Below, piece after piece: positions 17,201 to 24,582 of a stretch of 31,980 nt of DNA (position 1 is its first letter; every line of letters starts with the position of its first letter). The stretch is from Bacteroidota bacterium (GTDB taxonomy: Bacteria > Bacteroidota > Bacteroidia > Chitinophagales > Chitinophagaceae). The position numbers and the translations under genes are program-made. The notes under the pieces are model-generated. The model did not search any database, was not told the DNA's origin, and was given only the letters and a program-made list of their open reading frames with translations. The stretch is taken from the NCBI GenBank assembly GCA_023422565.1, contig JAFAGR010000082.1:1-31980 (forward strand), given 5' to 3'.

Positions 17201-19970
17201 GCATATCTACAACGGCCTGGTTCACCACGCGGATATCGTCTACGAACCACCCGGTATTCGCGCCGGCGCCCGCTGTGTTATTGTCTGATCCAAATCTGAA
17301 TCTGAGCTTGATATTTTGGCCTGCATAATTTCTAAGGCTGGCCACCGTATTCATGAAAGAAGTTCCGCTGTTTCCGGTAAACGCGTTTCTTCCCGCCAGC
17401 GCGTTAGTTAATGCAGGGCCCAGAGTGCCGTTATAGCTTCCAATGGTCATGGCATCTCCAAGGTCGCGCCAAACCGTTCCGCCGTTAGTGCTTATCTCCA
17501 CCACGCCGCCGTCCCATCCGGTTTCGGTATCAAACCTATGCCAAAAGCTAAGCCGCGGCGAGGTGCCTGCAGGTAGTGCAAGGTTATTGGTTGAAAACAA
17601 TCTTTGGTCACCCGCTACCTCAAGATTGGGAGTGAACAAAGAATTTGGTGCCGAATGGCTTGCTGCATTGGATACCCTCCAATTTCCCGCCACCGGTGTA
17701 GAGCTGTTGGTGAAACTTGCAGGCAGTGTGGAAGAGGGAACCGTTTCTTCAAAAAGTGTTGTGGTAGGGAAATAACTGCCGTTATTGACGGTAACTGTGA
17801 AAGAATAGGTTTGAGTGCTTCCCGCCGGCAGGTTGACCACCCAGCTAACCACGCGCGTTCCCGGATCGTATGTTCCACCGCTTACCCACGTAACATTGGT
17901 CGGAAGCGTGTCTACAAGTATATAGTTGGTAAGTGTAACACATGGAGAGCTTACCGTATTGGTATAAACAATGTTCTGCCCTTCGCCAACTTCCGTCATT
18001 CCGCCTTGTGAAAGTACAACGCCCACGCCGCCGGAAAAATCAGGTATCTGGTCAGTTACATTATCAGAAGATCCCTGAGAAGCGTTAAGCCCCATACCTC
18101 TTCTTCTGAAAGCCTCACGAATGGAGCATGAATATAGCCCGCCGTACAAGATCTGGTCGGCTTGCAGAATAGCATTTCTTCCGTCAATAAACCCGGGAGA
18201 GCAGGGCTGCAACTTCATTCCTTCCATTACCAGCTTAAGGGCAATGGAATTACCGCCCACACCTGCAGCGTTGAAAAGATTAGGATTAATTGAACCTACC
18301 TGGTTGATAATGTTCCAGGTCATATCCCACAGCACCGCACACCAAATTTCGCCGCGGTCGTGGCTTTCATCCGGAATGGTGGCTTTGTACATAAGGTTGT
18401 TCACAGAAAGGTCCGTGCTATACTTCTGATTACGGATGCCGGGCCCTGTAGGTAATTGCCCTGAGGCATAAGTACCGATTGCCCGCGGAGTGACAAAACC
18501 CGAATTCAGGTTGGAATTTGCCCAATCCTGTGTATACATTAGAGACAGATAGTCGCTCCATCCCTCACCCATATCTTCATCATTTTGCAGGCAGGCTGCC
18601 TGAGAAGGGCCACCGGTGAGCCTGTTACTAACGCCATGTCCATATTCATGTACAACAACGCCATTGTCTGCTGAGCCATCTCTCTGAAGGCCCGTGGAAC
18701 TTCCCCACAAATACATCTGCATACGTGGGCGCTGTCCGTCCGGGGGAGTGGCAAAGTTTGCGTTATTGGTGCCGGCTGCATCCTGCGCATCGGCTATAAC
18801 ATAGTCGCTGCCTAAGCCGCCGCGGCCCTGGTTATTTGCCTGGAAGTTTCCGGCCACCTCATCGAAGCCGTACACGTATGAAATGTCATGCGTAATATTA
18901 TTCCAATAAAAGAGATTGGTGATGTTGAACTGCTGATTTTGGATCGGCGTGGTTTGAGTGGGAGCCACGGTAAAATCCGGCACGAAGTTAAAGTTCAGCG
19001 GATCGGGAGTGGTAGTGGAAACTGCCGGTTGGCCAAAAGTGGTATTGGTGGCATCACGGTCTTCCTGAGCAAATACATTATTACCCCTTGTGGTAAAATA
19101 ATCAAAGCCTCCGTCGTTGTGCCAACCCAGGCTGGTTGCGTTGCCCGGCGTCAGAAGCCATGGGCTGGTAACCAGTGCCGGTGTACCGCCCGGGTGTAAC
19201 CTGCTTTCAGCCGGAAAAGGAATCACGCGGTAATTGGCCGTATTGATAAGGGCCGGCGAAAGGGGTTGCCTTTCTTCAACCAATACTTTTTCTTCATCAT
19301 GGCCGCTGTGGTCATTCTTATCTATTCCCTCCGCATGAGGGATATTGCAGTACACGGTAAAATTGTCTTCATCCAGAATAGTACCCGACCTTGCATCTAC
19401 TCTTAGCTGGAAATAATCATCTGTGGTTACGGGTACAAAATAAACCTGCCAAACGAGGTTCACCATTTTTCCTTTTCTCTCTTTGGCCCACACCAGTTTC
19501 GCGGTTATGTCCTCACGGCTGATGCCCATTTTTCCAAAGTTGAAACTTGTGGCGGAAACCGGCTTCGCCCTTAATGGTTCGGAAGCAGCTACGTTTTTTG
19601 AATTCAGCACTATCTTAACTGCTTGTTCAGGAGTTACCGCCGGAATGGCACCCAAACCCGCCTTGGCCGGCATGCCGGAAATTCTTTCCCCCGCGGCAGA
19701 CACAAGTTTTCCGTTCTTAAATGCTAGTACCTGAATTTGGTTGTGCACCGGAAGGCCAAGGTAGCTTTGTTGGAGGTAAACCATCTGAGTTCCTGCAAAC
19801 TGGTTGAAATAGGTGTCGCTGACAAAACTGTTCGCAATGTCTTCCGGCTTCATTCCTAGTGCTTCACTGTTAGCCGTTACAAGAGACAGGGCCAAAGCAT
19901 TATCCTTTTGCTGCGCCTGCGCAAAAACTACCAGAACCAATAAGGTTAAGGAGAGAAAAATTCTTTTCAT
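14214..19970 (-). CDS. Secreted fungalysin-like (M36) metalloprotease with eight Ig-like repeats and T9SS sorting domain
   Basis: The 1918-residue product has a signal peptide (MKRIFLSLTLLVLVVFAQA, cleavage before QQ) and an inhibitory FTP-type propeptide (about 25-200). An M36 catalytic region follows (about 260-640) with zinc site H441-EYG-H445 and third ligand E469 in MGEGWSDY, plus the family phrase SNRLTGGPSQAACL. Next come a DUF11-like beta domain (about 655-740), a MAM-like jelly-roll region (about 750-930), eight ~90-residue Ig-like repeats (about 945-1675), two divergent Ig/PKD domains, and a type A T9SS sorting domain (about 1833-1918). The metal ligands are intact, so an active secreted endopeptidase, self-processed on export, is likely. 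M36 enzymes usually carry far fewer accessory domains. The repeats are close relatives of those in the next gene downstream. Confidence 0.93.
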   Translation of the reverse strand: MKRIFLSLTLLVLVVFAQAQQKDNALALSLVTANSEALGMKPEDIANSFVSDTYFNQFAGTQMVYLQQSYLGLPVHNQIQVLAFKNGKLVSAAGERISGMPAKAGLGAIPAVTPEQAVKIVLNSKNVAASEPLRAKPVSATSFNFGKMGISREDITAKLVWAKERKGKMVNLVWQVYFVPVTTDDYFQLRVDARSGTILDEDNFTVYCNIPHAEGIDKNDHSGHDEEKVLVEERQPLSPALINTANYRVIPFPAESRLHPGGTPALVTSPWLLTPGNATSLGWHNDGGFDYFTTRGNNVFAQEDRDATNTTFGQPAVSTTTPDPLNFNFVPDFTVAPTQTTPIQNQQFNITNLFYWNNITHDISYVYGFDEVAGNFQANNQGRGGLGSDYVIADAQDAAGTNNANFATPPDGQRPRMQMYLWGSSTGLQRDGSADNGVVVHEYGHGVSNRLTGGPSQAACLQNDEDMGEGWSDYLSLMYTQDWANSNLNSGFVTPRAIGTYASGQLPTGPGIRNQKYSTDLSVNNLMYKATIPDESHDRGEIWCAVLWDMTWNIINQVGSINPNLFNAAGVGGNSIALKLVMEGMKLQPCSPGFIDGRNAILQADQILYGGLYSCSIREAFRRRGMGLNASQGSSDNVTDQIPDFSGGVGVVLSQGGMTEVGEGQNIVYTNTVSSPCVTLTNYILVDTLPTNVTWVSGGTYDPGTRVVSWVVNLPAGSTQTYSFTVTVNNGSYFPTTTLFEETVPSSTLPASFTNSSTPVAGNWRVSNAASHSAPNSLFTPNLEVAGDQRLFSTNNLALPAGTSPRLSFWHRFDTETGWDGGVVEISTNGGTVWRDLGDAMTIGSYNGTLGPALTNALAGRNAFTGNSGTSFMNTVASLRNYAGQNIKLRFRFGSDNNTAGAGANTGWFVDDIRVVNQAVVDMRSALYTNANVLVNYSDTTTIIVEQTVCTDVVIVTQPANSTACAGANATFTVSVTGSAPSYQWQVSTDGVNWNNIPGATSSTLTLTAVTAAQNNNRYRVLVNNACPSNATSTSATLTVSTPASITTQPADVTACTGGTATFNVTATGTGLSYQWQVSTDGGNNYTNITGATSTTLTVNPLTVTHNGNRYRVVITSCAGTLNSNAAVLTVNEAVAITGQPTNQNVCSGNNAVFTVVASGSSPTYQWQVNTGSGFTNIAGATSATLTITGVSAAQNNNQYRVLVSNSCPSNATSAAATLSVSVAGSITSQPSNQTVCAGENASFTVTATGTNLSYQWQVSTDGGTTYNDITGANSATYTLSAIPFSANGNRYRAVVTSCSGPANSNAATLTVNEAATITTQPASVTACAGENATFVITASGPGLTYQWQVSTNGGSTFTDIAGQNSATLTLTSITAGMNNNQYRVVVGNACVSGLNSNAATLNISANASISSQPAPTTVCAGTDASFSVSATGAVGYQWQVSTNGGTTWSDVAGATTATLSLNSVTAAMNNDQYRVQVNGCGGGLTSSSASLTVNNSAEITTQPASQNSVCPGNTATFSVVVSGTSLTYQWQVSTDNGNAWTNIPSETNSTLSIVTSAAMEGNQYRVVINGLCTVNLTSNPATLNLVQAPAISTQPQSVSVCETGNASFTVSATNGTLQWEVSTDGGTTFTPISGATSATLSISNVTQAMHDNRYRVVVTGSCSSLTSNAATLTVTTTPNIGVDAPASAVCAGETITLSGTGANSYTWNNGVTNGVPFVIQQTTTFTVTGTAAGNCSGTATITVTVNQPPVITLSASASELEPGDSAIITATANPAASTFQWFRNGQLLAGETGNTITVHDDETGSYTASAEGPNGCTGISAALEIVPADLDITFISPNPSNGRFIVRYPNLNTTTTSRAVIVYDAKGSMIFRKVYPVSTGTMVEVMDVDLRNVAKGIYLVALVENGKKVKAGKVLVN
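14940..17110 (-). repeat. Coding tandem repeat: eight Ig-like modules in the M36 protease
   Basis: Eight modules of about 270 bp encode repeats of the same type as in the 1520-aa protein (ITTQP...YQWQVSTDGG...LTVN). Short DNA words are shared within and between the two genes, making this stretch a likely site for recombination, copy-number change and assembly errors. Confidence 0.8.
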
Positions 19971-20236
19971 AAATAGTCTTAATAATTTCTTCGGTGATGA
20001 ACCGAGGTGCTGAACGTTTAGAGAAATTGGTTTTTGTTGTTATTTTTTGCGGACCTCCCGCACACAGTCAATTTTCGAGCGCCTAAGTTACGATTTTTTA
20101 AGGGGCGGCCCCGGGCTTTTTAGGAGGTGAATCACATTTTTTTGTCAAATTCCGAATCCGTTATCCTTTTCTGAAGTCCGAAAAAAATAATTCTTTTCTT
20201 ACCACCTGTTGTACCCTTAATCTTTTCCCTTATTTT
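19971..20236. other. Divergent intergenic region between the M36 gene and atpA
   Basis: The 344 bases between the two divergent starts hold no gene. The atpA promoter occupies the right end. For the minus-strand gene I see only a one-mismatch -7 box (TAACTTAG on the minus strand, 20083-20090). A GC-rich near-palindrome (GGGGCGGCCCC, about 20102-20112) sits in the middle; its role is unclear. Confidence 0.5.
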
Positions 20237-20267
20237 TTTGCTATTAGGCATTGCGCCCCTACCTTTG
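20237..20267 (+). promoter_or_regulatory. Full-consensus Bacteroidota promoter of atpA
   Basis: TTTG (20237-20240), exactly 19 bases, then TACCTTTG (20260-20267): a perfect match to the housekeeping consensus TTTG-N19-TAnnTTTG. The atpA ATG is 47 bases downstream. It shows that atpA has its own promoter, independent of the atpBEFH cluster. Confidence 0.88.
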
Positions 20268-20314
20268 CACCCTGAAAAAAAAGGATTATTTAAAATAACC
20301 AAATAACAACCGTT

Positions 20315-21892
20315 ATGGTAGATATAAAACCGGATGAAATTTCCGCAATTTTACGCCAGCAACTGAGCAATTTCAACGCAGGTGCCAGCCTGGATGAAGT
20401 AGGAACCGTTTTGCAGGTGGGTGACGGTATCGCCCGTGTTTATGGACTCAGCAACGTTCGCTCAGGTGAACTCGTGGAGTTTGAAAATGGTGTAAAAGCT
20501 ATCGCACTTAACCTTGAGGAAGATAATGTGGGTGTGGTTTTGATGGGAGACAGCAGCGAAATTAAAGAAGGTGATAAAGTGAGCCGTACCGGCCAGATCG
20601 CATCAATCAAGGTGGGCGATGGCATGTGTGGCCGCGTTATTAATACACTCGGTGAGCCGATCGATGGTAAAGGCCCTCTTACAGGTGAGCTTTATGAAAT
20701 GCCGCTTGAAAGAAAAGCTCCCGGTGTAATTTTCCGTGAACCGGTTAAAGAACCGCTTCAAACCGGTGTTAAGGCGATCGATGCGATGATCCCCATCGGT
20801 CGTGGACAGCGTGAATTGATCATTGGTGACCGTCAGACGGGTAAAACCGCCATCGCTGTAGATACCATTATCAACCAAAAAGAATTTTACCAGGCAGGTA
20901 AGCCTGTATATTGTATATATGTAGCGATCGGCCAGAAAGCTTCCACTATCGCGGGTATCATGAAAACCCTCGAAGAAAACGGAGCCATGCCCTACACTAC
21001 AATTGTGGCGGCTTCAGCATCTGAACCCGCGCCATTACAGTTCTACGCGCCATTCGCCGGAGCTGCTATCGGAGAATTCTTCCGCGATACCGGCCGCCCT
21101 GCATTGATCATTTATGATGATCTTTCAAAGCAGGCCGTAGCTTACCGTGAAGTTTCCCTTCTACTTCGCCGCCCGCCGGGCCGTGAGGCTTATCCCGGAG
21201 ACGTATTTTACCTTCACAGCCGCCTGCTCGAAAGAGCTGCAAAGGTTGTTTCGCGTGATGAAATCGCCCGCCAGATGAACGACCTTCCTGATTCTATCAA
21301 ACATTTGGTGAAAGGTGGCGGCTCTCTTACCGCCCTTCCAATCATCGAAACACAGGCCGGTGACGTTTCGGCATATATTCCTACAAACGTGATTTCGATC
21401 ACTGACGGACAGATCTTCCTTGAAGGTAACCTCTTCAACGCAGGTATTCGTCCCGCGATCAACGTAGGTATCTCTGTTAGCCGCGTGGGGGGTAATGCCC
21501 AGATCAAATCAATGAAAAAAGTGGCCGGTACCCTGAAACTTGATCAGGCGCTTTACCGCGAACTTGAAGCGTTTTCCAAGTTTGGTGGCGACCTCGATGC
21601 GGCAACTAAAAACGTGATCGATAAAGGAGCACGCAACGTGGAGATCCTTAAACAGCCTCAGTATTCGCCTTTCACGGTGGAAAAACAGGTGGCGGTAATT
21701 TACCTCGGTACCCAGGGTTTGCTGCGCGATGTGCCTGTAAAAAGGGTGAAGGAATTTGAAGACCACTTCCTCATGGAAATGGAAAACAAATTGCCTGAGG
21801 TACTTGCAGAATTTAAAAAAGGAAACCTGCCTGAAGACGGCATCAAGAAAATGGTTGATCTGGCAAATTCTCTGATCACCACATACAAATAG
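20315..21892 (+). CDS. atpA: F0F1 ATP synthase subunit alpha
   Basis: A 525-residue subunit of the F1 hexamer; it binds nucleotide at the non-catalytic sites and supplies the arginine finger to the beta active site. Visible features are the N-terminal crown domain (about 25-95), the P-loop GDRQTGKT (171-178), the conserved stretch ALIIYDDLSKQAVAYREVSL, and R390 in SVSRVGG as the expected arginine finger. Length is standard. The gene stands alone: its own promoter upstream, a terminator 22 bases downstream, and an unrelated metallopeptidase next instead of atpG. This is unlike the usual atpH-atpA-atpG order. Confidence 0.98.
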   Translation: MVDIKPDEISAILRQQLSNFNAGASLDEVGTVLQVGDGIARVYGLSNVRSGELVEFENGVKAIALNLEEDNVGVVLMGDSSEIKEGDKVSRTGQIASIKVGDGMCGRVINTLGEPIDGKGPLTGELYEMPLERKAPGVIFREPVKEPLQTGVKAIDAMIPIGRGQRELIIGDRQTGKTAIAVDTIINQKEFYQAGKPVYCIYVAIGQKASTIAGIMKTLEENGAMPYTTIVAASASEPAPLQFYAPFAGAAIGEFFRDTGRPALIIYDDLSKQAVAYREVSLLLRRPPGREAYPGDVFYLHSRLLERAAKVVSRDEIARQMNDLPDSIKHLVKGGGSLTALPIIETQAGDVSAYIPTNVISITDGQIFLEGNLFNAGIRPAINVGISVSRVGGNAQIKSMKKVAGTLKLDQALYRELEAFSKFGGDLDAATKNVIDKGARNVEILKQPQYSPFTVEKQVAVIYLGTQGLLRDVPVKRVKEFEDHFLMEMENKLPEVLAEFKKGNLPEDGIKKMVDLANSLITTYK

Positions 21893-21913
21893 TATCATTA
21901 TTCAGAATATTTT

Positions 21914-21948
21914 AAAACTGTCCATTTAATTATGGGCAGTTTTTTTTT
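21914..21948 (+). terminator. Strong terminator after atpA
   Basis: AAAACTGTCCAT (21914-21925) pairs with ATGGGCAGTTTT (21932-21943) with one G-T pair, around a six-base loop, ending in a run of eight T. It makes atpA a single-gene transcript. Confidence 0.9.
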
Positions 21949-21983
21949 GGCAGAATTGTAAGAGAATCCGCAGGCCGTTTTTA

Positions 21984-21991
21984 TAAATTTG
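21984..21991 (+). promoter_or_regulatory. Possible -7 box for the metallopeptidase gene
   Basis: TAAATTTG matches TAnnTTTG 87 bases before the ATG at 22079. No -33 TTTG is visible at the right spacing, so this is a weak call. Confidence 0.3.
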
Positions 21992-22078
21992 ATCTTTTAA
22001 ACTCTGCCATTTGTTATTTTGGCAGGAGTTGAGAGGGGGAATAGATTTTGATTCTATCAAATTAAATTATAAAAGAAG

Positions 22079-22771
22079 ATGGGAAGTATCCTGGTTATTT
22101 CATTAGTGTTCATGGTGATTGGTATGATCGTGCAATTCAGGCTGAAAAGCAAGTTTACTCAATACTCTAAAGTGCCCACCACCAGCGGGCTTAGCGGAAA
22201 GGAAGTGGCGGAAAAAATGCTTCGCGATAACGGAATTCATGATGTGCAGGTTATCTCCGTTCCCGGAAAACTGACGGATCATTACAACCCGATGAACAAA
22301 ACCGTTAACCTAAGCGAACATGTATATGCAGAAAGGAACGTATCGGCGGCGGCCGTTGCTGCGCACGAATGTGGCCACGCCATTCAACATGCCACGGCAT
22401 ATTCAATGCTGATGCTGCGCAGTAAACTTGTTCCCGCGGTTCAAATAAGCAGTACCTTATCGCAATGGGTGATCATTGCAGGTATAGGAATGATGGGCTT
22501 TGGCGGCGGCAACCAAACGGTTCTGCTGATCGGTATCGGCCTTTTCGCGATTTCCACACTTTTCAGCGTGATAACGCTTCCGGTAGAATTCGATGCATCA
22601 AATCGTGCATTGGCATGGCTCGAAAGCGCTAACATAACTTCACCCACAGAAAAGAAGGATGCAAAAGACGCATTAAAATGGGCAGCATTAACCTATGTGG
22701 TGGCGGCTCTTGCTTCCATTGCCATGCTTGTTCAATACATACTTATATACCAGAGCAGAAGTGATGACTAA
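22079..22771 (+). CDS. YugP-like membrane zinc metallopeptidase
   Basis: A 230-residue membrane protein of the Zn_peptidase_2 (YugP) family. It has one N-terminal membrane helix (about 3-20), a cytoplasmic part with the zinc motif H96-ECG-H100 (VAAHECGHAIQH), and further hydrophobic segments at about 127-165 and 203-224. The family-typical block PVEFDASNRA follows the middle helices; E170 in it is a candidate third ligand. Length is normal. Substrates of the family are poorly known; a role in membrane protein quality control is often assumed and would fit the clpP-clpP-clpX cluster immediately downstream, but that is inference. A purine-rich AAAGAAG stretch precedes the ATG. Confidence 0.9.
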   Translation: MGSILVISLVFMVIGMIVQFRLKSKFTQYSKVPTTSGLSGKEVAEKMLRDNGIHDVQVISVPGKLTDHYNPMNKTVNLSEHVYAERNVSAAAVAAHECGHAIQHATAYSMLMLRSKLVPAVQISSTLSQWVIIAGIGMMGFGGGNQTVLLIGIGLFAISTLFSVITLPVEFDASNRALAWLESANITSPTEKKDAKDALKWAALTYVVAALASIAMLVQYILIYQSRSDD

Positions 22772-22790
22772 CAATGCATCATTCTTCAAC

Positions 22791-22798
22791 TATATTTG
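22791..22798 (+). promoter_or_regulatory. -7 box upstream of the first clpP
   Basis: TATATTTG matches TAnnTTTG and lies 21 bases before the ATG at 22820, between the metallopeptidase stop and clpP. The -33 position does not match TTTG. Confidence 0.5.
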
Positions 22799-22819
22799 CT
22801 CATATCTTAAAACAGACAA

Positions 22820-23512
22820 ATGGATTTCGGAAAAGAGTTTGAAAAATACGCAGTTAAACATAAAGGCATTAGCAGCAACACGCTTAATGGATATGTAAAA
22901 CATAATGTAACCAACCTCACGCCAAACATTATCGAAGAGCGACCGATGAACGTGGCGGTGATGGATGTGTACAGCAGGCTGATGATGGACAGGATCATTT
23001 TTCTCGGCTATCCCATTTCAGATGAGGTGGCAAACATTGTTACCGCACAGTTGCTTTTTTTGGAAAGCACTGATCGCACGCGCGACATTCAAATGTACAT
23101 CAACAGCCCGGGAGGCAGTGTTTATGCCGGTTTGGGCATGTATGACACTATGCAGTTCATTACACCGGATGTGGCCACGATCTGCACAGGAATGGCCGCA
23201 AGTATGGGAGCCGTTTTAATGTGCGCCGGCGCGCATGGCAAACGTACCGCGTTAAAGCACAGCCGCATTATGATGCACCAGCCAAGTTCGGGTGTTGGCG
23301 GCCAGGCATCTGACATACAGATCACGGTTAACGAGATCCGTAAACTTAAAGCGGAACTTTACCTGATAATTGCTCAGCATACTAATCAAGATCCGGAAAA
23401 AGTTGCAAGAGACTGCGACCGCGATTACTGGATGACGAGCACAGAAGCAAAAGGATACGGGCTGGTAGATGAGGTGCTTACCACCAATCCGCGCAAGGGA
23501 AAGAAGGATTAA
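22820..23512 (+). CDS. clpP: ClpP serine protease subunit, first copy
   Basis: A 230-residue ClpP that forms the barrel-shaped peptidase chamber working with ClpX. The catalytic triad is complete: S128 (GMAASMGA), H153 (MMHQP) and D202 (DRDYW). The family phrases YINSPGGSVYAG and YDTMQF are present. It has a longer N-terminal extension than the E. coli enzyme (about 45 residues before MDVYSRL), part of which may be a processed propeptide. The second clpP starts 56 bases downstream and clpX follows, so the three are probably expressed together. Confidence 0.96.
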   Translation: MDFGKEFEKYAVKHKGISSNTLNGYVKHNVTNLTPNIIEERPMNVAVMDVYSRLMMDRIIFLGYPISDEVANIVTAQLLFLESTDRTRDIQMYINSPGGSVYAGLGMYDTMQFITPDVATICTGMAASMGAVLMCAGAHGKRTALKHSRIMMHQPSSGVGGQASDIQITVNEIRKLKAELYLIIAQHTNQDPEKVARDCDRDYWMTSTEAKGYGLVDEVLTTNPRKGKKD

Positions 23513-23568
23513 ACATTTTCGTTTATCCCTAACCGTTATTTAGAATAAAAAATCAACAAAGCATAAAG

Positions 23569-24198
23569 ATGAGGCCGATAAATAGTACGATCCGCATGGA
23601 CGAAGAAGAGCAACCCGAACTGCCGGAAGGTATGCCGGGAAATATCATGGACAGGATGATGAGCAACTGGATGTTCGATAAAAAATTTATTGAGCAGCGG
23701 AAAATATTTTTATGGGGGCCCGTAGATGATAAATCCGCAAAAGATCTTACCGATCGCCTCCTGTATCTTGAAGCACTTGATCCGGGAAAAGAAATTACTT
23801 TTTATATCAGCAGCCCGGGCGGCGGCGTAACGGCGGGAATGGTCGTGTACGATACCATGCAAATGATCTCCTCGCCGGTATCCACCGTATGCATGGGCAT
23901 GGCGGCAAGCATGGGAAGCATCTTATTGAGCGGTGGGGAGAAAGGGCGCAGGTTTATTTTTCCGCATGGCGAAGTGATGATACACCAGCCGAGCGGTGGC
24001 GGCCGCGGAACCAGTGCTGATCTTGAGATCATCGCGCTGCAAATTCAAAAAGCGAAAATTCTGGGAGCGAAAATTCTTGCTGACAACTGCGGACAAACGG
24101 TGGAAAAGGTAATGAAAGATTTCGACCGCGATTACTGGATGAATGCCGAAGAAAGCATCAAATACGGCATTGTAGACGATGTGTTGAAAAAAATATAA
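23569..24198 (+). CDS. clpP: ClpP serine protease subunit, second copy
   Basis: A 209-residue ClpP paralogue with a complete triad: S114 (GMAASMGS), H139 (MIHQP) and D188 (DRDYW). It differs clearly from its neighbour: it lacks the DVYSRL segment, begins with an acidic N-terminus (MDEEEQPELPEGMPG), and has FYISSPGGGVTAG in place of YINSPGGSVYAG. Two active but divergent ClpPs side by side suggest a mixed two-ring particle, as known in some other bacteria, or two separate particles. Which applies here cannot be read from sequence. Confidence 0.95.
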   Translation: MRPINSTIRMDEEEQPELPEGMPGNIMDRMMSNWMFDKKFIEQRKIFLWGPVDDKSAKDLTDRLLYLEALDPGKEITFYISSPGGGVTAGMVVYDTMQMISSPVSTVCMGMAASMGSILLSGGEKGRRFIFPHGEVMIHQPSGGGRGTSADLEIIALQIQKAKILGAKILADNCGQTVEKVMKDFDRDYWMNAEESIKYGIVDDVLKKI

Positions 24199-24208
24199 TA
24201 AGAGTTTT

Positions 24209-24282
24209 GGGCGTTTCCCCCGACCGAAACGTCGGGGGTCGGACCTTAGGCACCGCACGGCGGTGCTGCCAGTCCCTAACGC
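24209..24282. repeat. Palindromic intergenic element with two hairpins
   Basis: The element runs from GGGCGTT (24209-24215) to TAACGC (24277-24282), so its ends are imperfect inverted repeats. Inside are two hairpins: CCCCCGAC/GTCGGGGG (24217-24224 and 24231-24238) and GCACCGC/GCGGTGC (24250-24256 and 24260-24266). No T-run follows, so it is not a simple terminator, though it could act at the end of the clpP message. GGGCGTT...CCCTAACGC elements recur between genes in many Bacteroidota genomes (recollection, not searched). Confidence 0.6.
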
Positions 24283-24423
24283 GAACATTCTGATAGCATT
24301 AATAAGTCTCCCAGGTTTCGCAAAAGAATATTTTCCTATATACTTATTCATTTGGCAATCCGCTATTTGTTGCAGATTCAATTTGCAAATCTGCACATCT
24401 GCCCATCGGACGCGCATCCTGTT

Positions 24424-24475
24424 CCCACAACCCACAACCCACCACCCAAAACCCATAACCCACAATCCAAAACCC
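24424..24475. repeat. Heptamer C-tract ladder (G-quadruplex candidate on minus strand)
   Basis: CCC runs begin at 24424, 24431, 24438, 24445, 24452, 24459 and 24473, exactly seven bases apart, with a weakened CC at 24467 in the missing place. The unit is roughly CCCAnAA. On the minus strand this is GGG with mostly four-base loops, a classical intramolecular G-quadruplex pattern. It lies about 110 bases upstream of the clpX start. The rest of the 384-base gap between clpP and clpX holds no gene. Confidence 0.8.
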
Positions 24476-24539
24476 GCATCTCCCGATGCATCATTTTCCA
24501 CGATTTCCCTGTCTGCTATTAGCTTTCTTATATCTTTTG

Positions 24540-24547
24540 TATTTTTG
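24540..24547 (+). promoter_or_regulatory. -7 box upstream of clpX
   Basis: TATTTTTG matches TAnnTTTG and ends 35 bases before the clpX ATG. The -33 position reads TATT, a partial match. It suggests clpX can be transcribed separately from the clpP genes. Confidence 0.45.
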
Positions 24548-24582
24548 CAGACCACAGAACATTTTAAACCAGGTACCCTCTC

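Noticed and set aside
11000..19800. Several plus-strand open frames of 60-140 codons across the two giant genes (for example 13383-13805, 16780-17100, 17443-17775, 17604-18011)
   Set aside because: They are antisense to well-supported, domain-rich coding sequence, have no recognisable domains, and their repetitive composition comes from the Ig-like modules on the other strand.
20099..20123. GC-rich palindrome followed by T-run as a terminator
   Set aside because: The stem does not pair cleanly up to the T-run, and no gene ends nearby on the plus strand; the two neighbouring genes are divergent.
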